DNA of 60,437 nt from Actinorugispora endophytica (lineage in GTDB: Bacteria; Actinomycetota; Actinomycetes; Streptosporangiales; Streptosporangiaceae): the NCBI RefSeq assembly GCF_004363075.1, contig NZ_SNYN01000029.1, positions 1 through 60,437 of the forward strand, given 5' to 3'. Positions 26,993-36,110 of this stretch are shown piece by piece (the first letter of the stretch is position 1; every line of letters begins with the position of its first letter). Under the pieces are notes generated by a model. That model saw only the letters and a program-made list of their open reading frames with translations. It was not told where the DNA came from and ran no database searches. The translations under genes and the position numbers were made by a program.

Positions 26993-29723
26993 TCCGCCGG
27001 GCCAGCTCCACCCGCGAGCGGATCTGCAGCTGGCGGAACACGTTGCGCAGGTGGTGCTCGACCGTGCGCGGGCTGATGTAGAGGCGCTGGGCGACCTCCC
27101 GGTTGGTCGCCCCCTCGGCCACCAGGCGGGCGATCTGCTCCTGCTGCGGGGTCAGCCCGGACGCGGGCGCCTCCTGGTCGAAGGTCTCGCCGGTGGCGCG
27201 CAGCTGCTCCCTGGCCTGGCGCAGCAGCAGCGGCGCGTCGAGCCGGGTGAACGCCTCCACCGCGTGGCGCAGGTGCGGGCGGGCCGCCGACGGCAGGCGG
27301 CCGCGGCGCAGCAGCGAACCGTAGGCCGTGCGGGTGCGCGCCTCCTCGATCCCTCCCGGGTCGCCGCCGCGGTGCAGCCGCAGCGCCTCCTCGAAGTGCT
27401 CGCGCGCGGTGTCGCCGTCGCTGAGCAGGGCGTGGCAGCGCGCCACCAGCGCGAGTTCGTTGGGGCCGCCCGTGGCCCGGGCCCACCGCTCGTAGTCGGC
27501 CAGCGCGGCGGCCGCGCGGTCGGCGGCGCCCACGTGCACGGCGGCCTCCACGTAGTGCGGCGCGCTCAGCACCCGGATGGTGCGGTGCCCCCGGCGGGGC
27601 TCGGTGCGCGCCAGCTCCTCCAGCCGGGTGGCCGCCTCGCGCATGCGGCCCCGGGTCAGGTCGAGGAAGGCCAGCGCCCATTCGGTCAGCGCGGAGGGCA
27701 GCCCCAGCGGGCGGTTGTCGGTGTGCTCGGTGACCGCGGCGGCGCGGACCGCGCAGCCGTCGGCGTCGCCCCGGATGGCCGCGACCATCGCCAGCGCGGC
27801 CAGGTGGTGCGCGGCGCAGTTGCGCTGCCCCGTCTCCGCCGAGAGCCGCAGGCCGAGCGAGGCGTGCTCGGCCGCGGTGGCCACCGACCCGGTCCAGAAC
27901 TCCCCGTACACGGCGTAGGAGAGCGCCTGGGGAACCATCGAGACCGTGCCCCTGGCGCCGGCCCGCGCGATGGCCTGGGCGGTCTGGCGGCGCGCCCCGG
28001 CGATGTCGCCCAGCCGCTGGGACGCCACGATCGAGCGGATCAGCGCCTGGGGGTTGTCGTCGCGTTCGGACAGCTCCATGGAGCGGCGCAGCGGTTCGAG
28101 CGCGGACCGGTAGTCGCCCGCGAAGGCCAGCATCGAGCCCTCGACGTAGGACAGGCCGGAGTCGCGCAGCCGCTCGTCGGCGTCCAGGGCCAGCGCCCGG
28201 CGCGCGGCCTCGGCGTAGCGGTCCAGGTCCCCCGCGAGCGAGGCGGCGTCGGCGGCGCGCAGCAGCAGCGACCGGGCGTGCCCGGTGTCATGGGCGGCGA
28301 CGTCCCGGGCCGCCGACATGAGCCGGTCGCAGCCCTCGACCGGATCGTCGGCGCCGATCGCGAGGTAGCCGTCGACCATGTCGGGCAGGCCCCGGGTGCG
28401 GGCCATCGGCACGTACGGCGCGGCCTGCTTGATCAGTGTGGCGCTGCGGCAGTACTGGCCCGCCGCCCACGCCTGGTAGGAGGCCTCGGCCAGGCGGCCC
28501 GCCCGGCGGTTGGGTCGGTCGGTGAGCTCGGCGGCGCGTTCGAGCAGCGCGGAGGCCTCCTGCGCGGTCAGGTCGGACGCGGACACCGCCGCGGTGAGCT
28601 CGCGCCCCAGCTCTTCGTCGGGCCCGGTCTCGGCCACCGCCCGGTGCCACAGCGCCCGGTGCCGGGGGCCGCGCTCGGCGAGCATCCCCGCCATGGCCAG
28701 ATGCGCCTGCCTGAGCTGGGCGGTCGTGGCGCGTCTGCGCACGGTCTCGCCCAGCATCGGGTCGTCGAACTCCACCCGGCCGTCGCGCACCCGCAGCACG
28801 CCCGCCTGCTCGGCCCGGTCGAGCGCTGCGTCGGGGTCGAGCAGGTCGTCCCGCCCCGCGGCCAGGACCGGGACCGCCACCCCCGGCTCGACCGCCGCGA
28901 GCAGCAGCAGCCCGGTGACGTCGTCGGGGAGGAAGGCCACCGCCTCGGCGTAGGCGTCCATGACCTCCGCGGGGACGGGCAGCAGCTGCGGCAGCGGCTC
29001 GGCGCCGGTGCGCCGGGCGGGGGCCAGGGCCGCCGCGTAGCCGAGGGCGACCATCGGGTTGCCGTGCGCGCGCCGGACGAGTTCGGCACGCACGGCGGGG
29101 TCGATGTCCTCGTGTGCCTCCTCCAGGAGGGCCTGGAGCGTCTCCTCGGGCAGCGGGCCCAGCCGCATCCCGGGCAGGCCGGACAGCTCCTCGGGCGGGG
29201 TGCCGCGCGTGGCGAACAGCAGCGCGACACGCGCACCGCCGGTCCGGTGGGCGGCGAAGGCCAGCAGGGCCAGGGATTCGGGGTCGATCCACTGCGCGTC
29301 GTCGACCACGCACACCAGCGGGCGGGGGTCCGCCAGCGCGGCCAGGAAGGCCAGCACCGCCACCGGCAGCGCCAGCCGGTCGGCCGGATCGGACCGGCCG
29401 CGGCGCAACGCGTCGGCCAGGAGCCGCCGGTGCCCGGGGTCGAGCGCGTCGAGGCGGTGCTGGACGGGCAGGAGCAGCCCGTGCAGCCCGGACAGCGGGA
29501 GCCCGGCCTCGGGCCGGCGGCCGTTGACCCGTAGGACGAGGTGGCCCTTGGCCTCCTCCAGCGCCGCGTCGACCAGCGCGCTCTTGCCTGCGCCGGGGCG
29601 GCCCTCGACGACCAGCGCGCCGCCCCGGCCCTCGGCGCTTCGGGCCACGATCCGGACGAGGCGCTCGACTTCCGCGCCCCGGCCGCGCACACGGGAGGCC
29701 GGGGCTGTCAGTGTGTCTGCCAC
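26979..29723 (-). CDS. Large LuxR-family (LAL) ATP-binding transcriptional regulator
   Basis: A 914-residue regulator. The N-terminal AAA-type ATPase has Walker A EGRPGAGKSALVD at about 41-53 and Walker B VCVVDDAQWIDPESLALL (partly quoted). A long helical, TPR-like middle follows, and the C-terminus is a LuxR HTH: GLTPQQEQIARLVAEG with NREVAQRLYISPRTVEHHL. LAL proteins act as activators, often of secondary metabolism or sugar use. It lies convergent with tetR and upstream, on the same strand, of nothing it clearly co-transcribes with. It may control the neighbouring dehydrogenases or the LIV transporter. Confidence 0.92.
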   Translation of the reverse strand: MADTLTAPASRVRGRGAEVERLVRIVARSAEGRGGALVVEGRPGAGKSALVDAALEEAKGHLVLRVNGRRPEAGLPLSGLHGLLLPVQHRLDALDPGHRRLLADALRRGRSDPADRLALPVAVLAFLAALADPRPLVCVVDDAQWIDPESLALLAFAAHRTGGARVALLFATRGTPPEELSGLPGMRLGPLPEETLQALLEEAHEDIDPAVRAELVRRAHGNPMVALGYAAALAPARRTGAEPLPQLLPVPAEVMDAYAEAVAFLPDDVTGLLLLAAVEPGVAVPVLAAGRDDLLDPDAALDRAEQAGVLRVRDGRVEFDDPMLGETVRRRATTAQLRQAHLAMAGMLAERGPRHRALWHRAVAETGPDEELGRELTAAVSASDLTAQEASALLERAAELTDRPNRRAGRLAEASYQAWAAGQYCRSATLIKQAAPYVPMARTRGLPDMVDGYLAIGADDPVEGCDRLMSAARDVAAHDTGHARSLLLRAADAASLAGDLDRYAEAARRALALDADERLRDSGLSYVEGSMLAFAGDYRSALEPLRRSMELSERDDNPQALIRSIVASQRLGDIAGARRQTAQAIARAGARGTVSMVPQALSYAVYGEFWTGSVATAAEHASLGLRLSAETGQRNCAAHHLAALAMVAAIRGDADGCAVRAAAVTEHTDNRPLGLPSALTEWALAFLDLTRGRMREAATRLEELARTEPRRGHRTIRVLSAPHYVEAAVHVGAADRAAAALADYERWARATGGPNELALVARCHALLSDGDTAREHFEEALRLHRGGDPGGIEEARTRTAYGSLLRRGRLPSAARPHLRHAVEAFTRLDAPLLLRQAREQLRATGETFDQEAPASGLTPQQEQIARLVAEGATNREVAQRLYISPRTVEHHLRNVFRQLQIRSRVELARRISGR

Positions 29724-30207
29724 GCGGCCCAGGTTACCGAGACGTAGGTCACAGTCAATGGGGCGTGTTCACCCGCCGCTCCCGTCGGCGGCCTGCCGTC
29801 CGTTCCCCTTGACGGCCTCGACGCCGGCGCCCCACGAAACGGACGTCCCAGGCCGCCGACGTCGAGACCACCGGCACTCGGGGACCGCCCGCCGGCCGGG
29901 GAGGCCTTCCCGTCCCCGCCGGTGGACGTTCCCGGTCGGAGCACTGGGGAAGCTCCGGCGCGGGGGTGAATTCGGGCACCGGTGGTTTTGTTGACGGTCT
30001 TGGGCTTTCCGCCCGTTTCGGGGCCGGGAAGGGCGGAAAGCCCATGATCATTCCGGGTGAGAGCGGGACCGGCCCGCGAATCGTGGTCGCGGCCCCGACC
30101 GGCACCCGCCGTCGCCGCCCGCCGTGACCCCGCGATCCGCGTGGCGCGGAGTCGAAGGACCCCCCCGGACTACCGGTGCCCGAGTCACCCCCGCGCCGGG
30201 GCTGCCC
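29724..30207. other. Intergenic region with hairpin repeat and shared 3' tail
   Basis: No gene is visible in these 484 bp. It contains hairpin family B copy 2 at 29993-30052. Between that hairpin and the stop of the LivJ-like gene lie CACCCGCCGTCGCCGCC at 30103 and TCACCCCCGCGCCGG at 30185; the same two words occur 84 bp apart at 48370 and 48454, downstream of the M50 protease gene. The segment 29724-29990 should hold the LAL gene promoter; nothing certain stands out. Confidence 0.5.
29993..30052. repeat. Long hairpin repeat, family B copy 2
   Basis: The inner 13 bp GGGCTTTCCGCCC/GGGCGGAAAGCCC pair perfectly; the outer arms (GACGGTCTT and ATGATCATT) are degenerate with mismatches and wobble pairs. 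The loop starts with the same GTTTCGGGGCCGG as copy 1. In the core both arms differ from copy 1 together (GAGCCTTCC to GGGCTTTCC). Confidence 0.8.
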
Positions 30208-31527
30208 CTAGTCGTGGAAGTCGTACTCCTCGGGTGTGGCGCGGTCGAAGGCACCCTCGGTGATGTCGCCGCCCTCGCGGTCGGTCACCATCGGCCCCTG
30301 GAGCTCCTCGAGTCCCTCTTCGTCGCCCTCGGCCACGTACTGGTTGATGAGCGCGCCCGCGTAGCCGCCGTGGTCGTCGGCCGAGGACGCGAACGGGACG
30401 ACGCCGGGGCCGTTCCACTCCATGGACTCCAACGCGTCGACGAGCCCCTGGCGGGTCGGCTCGGGCCCCGCCGCCTTGAGCGCCCTGGCGAACATCGTGG
30501 CCTGGACCATGCCGTAGATGGTGGTGTTGGTGAGCTCGCCCTCGGCGCCGTACTCCTCGTGGACCTCCTGGTAGAACCGCGTCCAGGGGTCGTCCTCCAT
30601 ATTGGTCGCGGGCAGGTAGCCGCTGGTGATCATGCCGTTCAGCATCGCCTCGACCGGGAGCTCGTCGGACTCGCCGAACTCCCTGAGCAGGTTCTTGAGC
30701 GTGGGAACGTCCGAGCCGATGCTGCTGACCACCCACTGCGGGTGGTAGTCCTGGCCCGCCGCGTTCAGCACGCCCAGCGCGGTGAAGGAGGGGATGCAGG
30801 CGCACACGACCAGGTCCGCGCCGTCCTCCTTGAGCGCCGCGATCTGCGTGGCCACCGCCTCGGGTGCGGTCGCCTCGTAGCGCTGGTCCGAGACGACCAT
30901 GTCGGCCAGGTACTGGTCCAGTCCGGCCTGGGAGTCGGTGCCCACGTCGTCGTTCTGGTAGAAGTAGCCGACCTTGGCGTCGGGGAAGTTCTCGGCGACG
31001 TACTGGCCCAGGATCTTGGCCTCCTTGGTGTAGTCGACCTGGTAGCCGTAGGTCAGCGGGTACTCCTCGGGGTTGTTCCACATCAGCGCGCCCGAGGAGA
31101 CGAAGACGTCCGGAACGCCCTCCTCGTTGAGGTAGTCGACGACCTTGGAGTGGGTGGGCGTGCCGAGCCCGCCCAGCATCGCGAAGATCTCCTCGCCCAT
31201 GACCAGTTCCTGGGTGACCTCGATGGTCTGGGTCGGGTCGTAGACGTCGTCCTGGACCCGGTAGTCGATCCGGCGGCCGTGCACGCCGCCTTGGGCGTTG
31301 ATGTAGTCGAACATCGCCGTGGCGCCCTGGGAGATCGACAGGTACCCGGCGGAGGCCGGTCCGGTCAGCGGCTGGTGGGTGCCGATGACGACGGTGTCGT
31401 CGGTGACGCCGGTGGACACGTCCAGGTCTCCGACACCGCCGCCCTCCGTCTGCCCGGCTCCCGAGCAGGACGTGGCCAGCAGTGCCAGGGCGAGCGCCCC
31501 GGCCAGTGCCGCGGTCGGTTTTCTCAT
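30208..31527 (-). CDS. Branched-chain amino acid-type ABC transporter substrate-binding lipoprotein
   Basis: A 439-residue exported protein with signal peptide and lipobox LLATSC (Cys about residue 21). It belongs to the LivJ/periplasmic-binding type I family: VVIGTHQPLTGPASAGYLS, GGVHGRRIDYRVQDD and VYDPTQTIEVTQELV are recognisable (shown in part). It is the last gene of the minus-strand livG-livF-livH-livM-livJ order. Homologues bind amino acids, aromatic acids, amides or urea, so the ligand remains open. Confidence 0.9.
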   Translation of the reverse strand: MRKPTAALAGALALALLATSCSGAGQTEGGGVGDLDVSTGVTDDTVVIGTHQPLTGPASAGYLSISQGATAMFDYINAQGGVHGRRIDYRVQDDVYDPTQTIEVTQELVMGEEIFAMLGGLGTPTHSKVVDYLNEEGVPDVFVSSGALMWNNPEEYPLTYGYQVDYTKEAKILGQYVAENFPDAKVGYFYQNDDVGTDSQAGLDQYLADMVVSDQRYEATAPEAVATQIAALKEDGADLVVCACIPSFTALGVLNAAGQDYHPQWVVSSIGSDVPTLKNLLREFGESDELPVEAMLNGMITSGYLPATNMEDDPWTRFYQEVHEEYGAEGELTNTTIYGMVQATMFARALKAAGPEPTRQGLVDALESMEWNGPGVVPFASSADDHGGYAGALINQYVAEGDEEGLEELQGPMVTDREGGDITEGAFDRATPEEYDFHD

Positions 31528-31584
31528 GGTTTCTCTCCCAAGGGGATGAGGGGGACGGGGATCGGAACAGCGGTGGGTCGGTGG

Positions 31585-32661
31585 TCACCGTCCGCGCAGG
31601 GACCGTCCCAGCCGGGACAGCGCGCCCTGGACTCCCAGCGGCCAGGCCATGACGATGACGATGAGGATCACGCCGAAGAAGACGACGGGCGCGTTGTTGG
31701 CCACGTTGCTGCCCAGGCCCATCGCGTGTGCCAGCTCCTCGCCGGCGAGTTCGAGGTAGACCAGGGCCAGCGCGCCCCACAGCGCCCCCCAGAGGCTGCC
31801 CAGGCCGCCCAGCACGAGCGCGGCGAGCAGGCTGAGCGACAGCGCGAGGGTGAAGGAGCTCGGCGTGGCGGTGCCCAGCAGGTACGCCTGGCAGGCCCCG
31901 GCCAGGCTGCCGCATCCGGCGCTGATGACGAACGCGACGACCTTGGTGCGTCCGACCGGGATCCCGGCCGTGGCGGCGGCCGCCTCGTCGTCGCGGATGG
32001 CCCGCATGCGCCGCCCCAGCCGCCCCCGGCTCGTCGTCGCCAGCACGACCAGCGCCAGCAGCACGACGAACCAGACGACCAGGGCCTTCCACTGGCTGTC
32101 GGAGACGAGTCCGGACAGCGCGGGCGGGGCGCCCCGCAGGGAGAAGAACAGGCCGTTGGAGCCGCCCAGGAGATCGGGGAAGCGCAGCGCGACCGCGGGC
32201 AGGCCCACGGCCAGGGCCAGCGTGGCCCCCGCCAGGTAGGGGCCGTGCAGCCGGGCGGTCGCGGCCCCCACGAGCATCCCGGCCAGGCAGCCCGCGGCCA
32301 CGGCGGCCAGCATCACCACCGCGAGTGGCGCCATCGGCGTGTACAGCACCATCAGGGCCGTGGTGTAGGCGCCGATGAACATGAACGCGCCGTTGCCCAG
32401 GGAGATCTGGCCGCTGAACCCGACCAGGAGCTGCAGTCCGGCGACGGCGAGCAGGTAATAGCCGACGTTGGCGACGCGCAGGGCGGTCAGCCCGTCGGTG
32501 ACCGAGGTCAGGACCGCGACCAGGGCCAGGGCGGCCAGCGCGGCGAGCAGGTGGCGCGGCAGGACCGGCAGGGAGTTCCAGAGCCCGGCGGGGCCGCGCC
32601 GCGCGGAGGCGCGGGCGGTCGCGGCCGCGGGCGCTTGCTTTCGTCGCAGGGAGGAGGCCAT
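31585..32661 (-). CDS. livM: LIV-type ABC transporter permease (LivM)
   Basis: A 358-residue membrane protein with about ten hydrophobic segments. The family features GFSGQISLGNGAFMFIGAYT and the EAA-like RDDEAAAATAGIPVGRTKV (each partly quoted) are present. The open frame extends far upstream but the ATG at 32661, with a clear GTGTAGTG-type spacing from the preceding stop, starts the basic N-terminus. The livH stop is at 32664, so the genes abut. Confidence 0.9.
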   Translation of the reverse strand: MASSLRRKQAPAAATARASARRGPAGLWNSLPVLPRHLLAALAALALVAVLTSVTDGLTALRVANVGYYLLAVAGLQLLVGFSGQISLGNGAFMFIGAYTTALMVLYTPMAPLAVVMLAAVAAGCLAGMLVGAATARLHGPYLAGATLALAVGLPAVALRFPDLLGGSNGLFFSLRGAPPALSGLVSDSQWKALVVWFVVLLALVVLATTSRGRLGRRMRAIRDDEAAAATAGIPVGRTKVVAFVISAGCGSLAGACQAYLLGTATPSSFTLALSLSLLAALVLGGLGSLWGALWGALALVYLELAGEELAHAMGLGSNVANNAPVVFFGVILIVIVMAWPLGVQGALSRLGRSLRGR

Positions 32662-32663
32662 CA

Positions 32664-33515
32664 CTACACCTTTCGGGCCACGGGGCGGGTGAATAGCCCG
32701 TCGGGCCGCACGCTGAGCACCACGACGAGGATCGCCAGGGCGGCGAGGGTGGTGAGTTCGGGACCGGCGTAGCCGGAGACGTAGGACAGCCCCACGCCCA
32801 GCAGCAGGCCGCCCGCGACCGCGCCGAACGGGCTCTCCAGGCCGCCCAGGACGGCCGCGGCGATGCCGTAGACGAAGACGGCGTCGAGCGCGTTGGGCGA
32901 CAGGAACGGCGGGGCGGCGAGCATCCCGGCGAGCGCGCCGATCGCCGACGCGATCCCCCACCCCGCGGTGAGCATCAGGCCCACCCGCACACCGCTCAGC
33001 CGGGCCGACTCCGGGTGCAGCGCGGCGGCGCGCATCCGCAGCCCCAGGGGGGTGAACCGGTAGAGGGCGAAGAGCAGCAGCGTGACCACCGCCACCGCGC
33101 CCAGGCCGAACGCGCCGGCCGGGGAGAACCGTCCCCGGAAGTCCATCGGGTAGGGGAAGGAGTAGTCCCCGTTCCCCCAGACCATCCCGGCCGCGCCCTG
33201 CAGGGCCAGGAGCAGTCCGAGCGTCACGATGATCGCGCTCAGCGGGGACCTGCCGTGCACGGGGCGGATCAGCAGCCGCTCGGCGAGCACGCCCATCAGC
33301 GTCCCGCTCGCCAGGGCGACGGCGAAGCCCGTCCAGTAGCTGCCCGTCGCCAGGTAGACGGCGTAGGCGAGGTAGACCGCGATCAGGGCGAGCGCGGGCT
33401 GGGCGAAGTTCACCACCCGGGTCGCCTGGTAGATGATGACGAGGGAGAGCCCCAGAGCCGCGTAGATCGCCCCGTTGGCGATCCCGTTGAGTGTCAGGTC
33501 GATGAAGTGGTTCAC
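32664..33515 (-). CDS. livH: LIV-type ABC transporter permease (LivH)
   Basis: A 283-residue membrane protein that opens with NHFIDLTLNGIANGAIYAAL, the standard LivH beginning. It carries TRVVNFAQPALALIAVYLAY and AGMVWGNG (partly quoted) and a C-terminal GGLESPFGAVAGGLLLGV. The GTG at 33515 has GAGGGTG upstream and is 11 bp from the livF stop; an open frame further upstream is not needed. Confidence 0.9.
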   Translation of the reverse strand: MNHFIDLTLNGIANGAIYAALGLSLVIIYQATRVVNFAQPALALIAVYLAYAVYLATGSYWTGFAVALASGTLMGVLAERLLIRPVHGRSPLSAIIVTLGLLLALQGAAGMVWGNGDYSFPYPMDFRGRFSPAGAFGLGAVAVVTLLLFALYRFTPLGLRMRAAALHPESARLSGVRVGLMLTAGWGIASAIGALAGMLAAPPFLSPNALDAVFVYGIAAAVLGGLESPFGAVAGGLLLGVGLSYVSGYAGPELTTLAALAILVVVLSVRPDGLFTRPVARKV

Positions 33516-33525
33516 GTGGTCACCC

Positions 33526-34251
33526 TCAAAAGCCCAGGTAGGCGTGGCGCATCCGGTCATCGGCGAGCAGCTCGCCGGAGCTTCCCGAGGCCACGACCGC
33601 GCCCTGGGAGAGCACGAGGCCGTGGTCGGTGACGGACAGCGCCCCCGCGGCGTTCTGCTCCACCAGCACGACCGTCAGCCCGGTCCCGGCGCGCAGGTCC
33701 TGCAGCAGCCGCATGATCCGGCGGGTGATGAGCGGGGCCAGGCCGAGGGAGGGCTCGTCCAGCAGCAGCACCCGGGGGCGCGCCATCAGCGCGCGGCCGA
33801 TGGCGAGCATCTGGCGCTCCCCGCCGGACAGGGTGCCCGCGTGGCGGGTCCGCCGTTCGGCCAACGGCGGGAAGAGCTCGAACATCTCGGCGGCCTTGGC
33901 GCCGCGCTCGCGCCGCCCCGCGCGCCACAGTCCGCCCAGCCGCATGTTCTCCTCGACGGTCAGCTCGGCGATGACCCCGCCGCCCTCGGGCACGTGCGCG
34001 ACGCCGTGGCGGACCATGGCCTCGGCGGGGAGCCGGGTGACGTCGGTTCCGTCCACCAGCACCCGGCTCCCCGGGTCCGGGGGCTGCAGCCCCGAGACGG
34101 TGCGCAGCAGCGTGGTCTTGCCCGCCCCGTTCGCGCCCAGGACCGCGCAGATCTCCCCCCTGCGCACGGTCATGTTCACCGAGCGCAGCGCCCGGACCGC
34201 CCCGTAGCGGGTGGACAGGTTCTCGATCCGCAGGATCGGCGGTTCAGTCAC
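33526..34251 (-). CDS. livF: LIV-type ABC transporter ATP-binding protein (LivF)
   Basis: A 241-residue ATPase with Walker A GANGAGKTT, the signature LSGGERQMLAIGRALM and Walker B VLLLDEPSLGLAPLI, the last being a hallmark of LivF. It overlaps the livG stop region by a few bases (ATGA-type overlap at 34248-34251 relative to the other frame), indicating tight coupling. Confidence 0.93.
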   Translation of the reverse strand: MTEPPILRIENLSTRYGAVRALRSVNMTVRRGEICAVLGANGAGKTTLLRTVSGLQPPDPGSRVLVDGTDVTRLPAEAMVRHGVAHVPEGGGVIAELTVEENMRLGGLWRAGRRERGAKAAEMFELFPPLAERRTRHAGTLSGGERQMLAIGRALMARPRVLLLDEPSLGLAPLITRRIMRLLQDLRAGTGLTVVLVEQNAAGALSVTDHGLVLSQGAVVASGSSGELLADDRMRHAYLGF

Positions 34252-35038
34252 CGTTCTCCTCCTGTGCGGGCGTGCCCAGGTAGGCCTCGGCCACCGCGGG
34301 GTCGGCCTGGACGACCGCGGGCGGTCCCGAGCAGATGACCTGGCCGAAGTTGAGGACCACGATGTGGTCGCACACGTCCATGACCAGGTCCATGTGGTGC
34401 TCGACGAGCATGACGCCCATGCGCCGGCCGAACCCGCGGATCTTGGCGGCGAGTTCGGCCGTGTCGTCGCCGGAGAGCCCGCTGGCGGGCTCGTCCAGCA
34501 GCAGCAGTTCGGGCTCGGACACCAGGGCGCGGGCCAGCGCCACCCGCTTCTGCACCCCGTAGGGCAGGGTCCCGGGCAGGGCGTGCGCGGTGTCGGCGAC
34601 GCCGAACTCCTCCAGCGCCGCCATCGCCCTGGCCGTGAGTTCGCGCTCGTCGCGCTGGTAGCGGCCCAGGCCGGTGAGCATCTCGGGCAGCCCGCCGCGT
34701 GCGAGGCGGTCCGCGCCGACGATGACGTTGTCCAGCACCGACATGTGCCCGAAGAGGTTGAGCCCCTGGAAGGTGCGGGAGACCCCCAGCCCGGCCAGCT
34801 GGTGCGGCCGGTGGTCGCGCAGCCGTTCGCCCTTGAGGGTGATGCTGCCGCTCTGCGGCCGGACGACCCCGGACAGGACGTTGAACAGGGTGGTCTTGCC
34901 CGCCCCGTTCGGCCCGATGAGGCCCGCCACGGTGCCCGGGGCGATCGTCAGGCCGACGTCGGAGAGGGCGGCGAGGCCGCCGAAGCGGACCGTCACCCCC
35001 TCGACCTCCAGCAGGTGGTCCAGTGCGGTAGGGGCCAT
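34244..35038 (-). CDS. livG: LIV-type ABC transporter ATP-binding protein (LivG)
   Basis: A 264-residue ATPase: Walker A GPNGAGKTT, GVSRTFQGLNLFGHMSVLDN (LivG-type Q-loop), LPYGVQKRVALARAL instead of a plain LSGGQ, and LLLDEPASGLSGDD. The C-terminus contains the MVLVEHHMDLVM-like H-loop and the LGTPAQ end. The ATG at 35038 has an AGAGAG site. It is the first gene of the five-gene importer operon and its upstream region carries the palindrome at 35103-35122. Confidence 0.93.
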   Translation of the reverse strand: MAPTALDHLLEVEGVTVRFGGLAALSDVGLTIAPGTVAGLIGPNGAGKTTLFNVLSGVVRPQSGSITLKGERLRDHRPHQLAGLGVSRTFQGLNLFGHMSVLDNVIVGADRLARGGLPEMLTGLGRYQRDERELTARAMAALEEFGVADTAHALPGTLPYGVQKRVALARALVSEPELLLLDEPASGLSGDDTAELAAKIRGFGRRMGVMLVEHHMDLVMDVCDHIVVLNFGQVICSGPPAVVQADPAVAEAYLGTPAQEENGD

Positions 35039-35383
35039 GAACTCTCTTCTCTCTACACGGAACCGCCGCACCCGGACAGCGGGGGATGACGACTTCCCAT
35101 CTCATGCCGACTAGTCGGTATGGACAGAGAAGGGCGGTGCGAAAGCGTCCGGGAATGGAAGGGGTGGCCAGGAGGTGAACGCCACCGCCCGCGCCCTCAA
35201 ACTACCCATCGACCTGGGAGGCAGGAAGCTTTCGAAGGCCGAACCGGTGATTCCACCGATAGGCGCGCGCCGCGGCCCCCGTCTCCCCCGCCTGCGGGCG
35301 GGGGCGGCGGAGCCCCTTGCACGCTGGCCGGCACGGGTGTTAACTTCACCGGAACCAACCCGTCAGACGTCAGAGGCACCGGT
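35039..35383. promoter_or_regulatory. Divergent promoter region of the LIV operon and gntR
   Basis: This 345-bp gap separates the minus-strand livG operon from the plus-strand GntR gene. It holds the palindrome at 35103-35122 and a conspicuous AGGAGGTG at about 35170 that is not followed by a convincing gene. Transcription of both units probably starts here. Confidence 0.45.
35103..35122. promoter_or_regulatory. Palindromic operator upstream of the LIV importer operon
   Basis: CATGCCGACT and AGTCGGTATG form a 20-bp palindrome with one mismatch pair; the inner CCGACTAGTCGG is perfect. ACCGACTAGTCGGT-like sites are typical of TetR-family regulators, while the adjacent gene is GntR/FadR type, whose sites are usually of other shape. 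It lies 65 bp upstream of the livG ATG. Confidence 0.6.
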
Positions 35384-35386
35384 GTG

Positions 35387-36106
35387 ATGAGTAGTGAGAG
35401 CCTGGTCGACAGCCTCGCCGAGCATCTGCTCGACCAGGTGGTGCGCGGTGAGATCGCGGTGGACGAGGCGCTGCCGTCCGAGGCCGAACTCGCCGTACAG
35501 GCCGGTGTCAGCCGCCTGACCGTGCGCGAGGCCGTCAAGGTGCTGCGGACCAAGAACATCGTCCGCGTCAAGCGCGGCCGCGGGACCTACGTCAACGCCG
35601 CCGACCGCTGGACCGACCTCGAGCCCGTGCTGCGGGCGGTCGGCCGCGGCGCCGGGGCGGGAACGACCGCGCTGGCGGTCGTCGAGGTGCGGCGCATGAT
35701 CGAGGCCGGGGCAGCCGAGCTGTGCGCCGCGCGCCGCACCGAGGCGGACCTGGCCCTGCTGGCGGCGCACGTGGCGGAGATGGACGAGGCCGCCGCCGCC
35801 GGCGACGCCGCCGCGTTCGCGCGCGCCGACGACGCCTTCCACGAGGCGGTCCTGCGCTCCTGCGGGAACGCCTTCGTACCCGCGGTCTGCGGGCCGCTGG
35901 ACCGGCTGCTGCCGCACGTCCGCACCCGGGCCGCCGCCTTCGCCCCGGTCCGCGAGAACGCCCAGAAGCACCACCGGCACATCCTGGCGGAGGTCACCGC
36001 CGGGTCGCCCGCGGCGGCCCGCGGCGCGATGGAGGCCCACATGGACCAGACCGCCACCGACCTGCTGCACTACGTGGTCGACCGGATGGGCGAGGCCCCC
36101 CGCTGA
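35387..36106 (+). CDS. GntR-family (FadR subfamily) transcriptional regulator
   Basis: A 239-residue regulator. The winged-helix has LPSEAELAVQAGVSRLTVREAVK (partly quoted) and VKRGRGTYV; the FCD effector domain contains the metal-binding pattern D-x3-H in RADDAFHEAVL with later histidines in KHHRHILAE and EAHMDQT. FadR-type FCD proteins bind organic acids through this metal. The frame is open further upstream; ATG 35387 (or GTG 35384) starts right before the HTH. It is divergent from the LIV operon and may sense its substrate. Confidence 0.88.
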   Translation: MSSESLVDSLAEHLLDQVVRGEIAVDEALPSEAELAVQAGVSRLTVREAVKVLRTKNIVRVKRGRGTYVNAADRWTDLEPVLRAVGRGAGAGTTALAVVEVRRMIEAGAAELCAARRTEADLALLAAHVAEMDEAAAAGDAAAFARADDAFHEAVLRSCGNAFVPAVCGPLDRLLPHVRTRAAAFAPVRENAQKHHRHILAEVTAGSPAAARGAMEAHMDQTATDLLHYVVDRMGEAPR

Positions 36107-36110
36107 GCAG

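Noticed and set aside
35175-35387. Short 70-codon frame after AGGAGGTG between livG and gntR
   Set aside because: The ribosome-binding-like word is good, but the product has no recognisable fold and overlaps the divergent promoter region.
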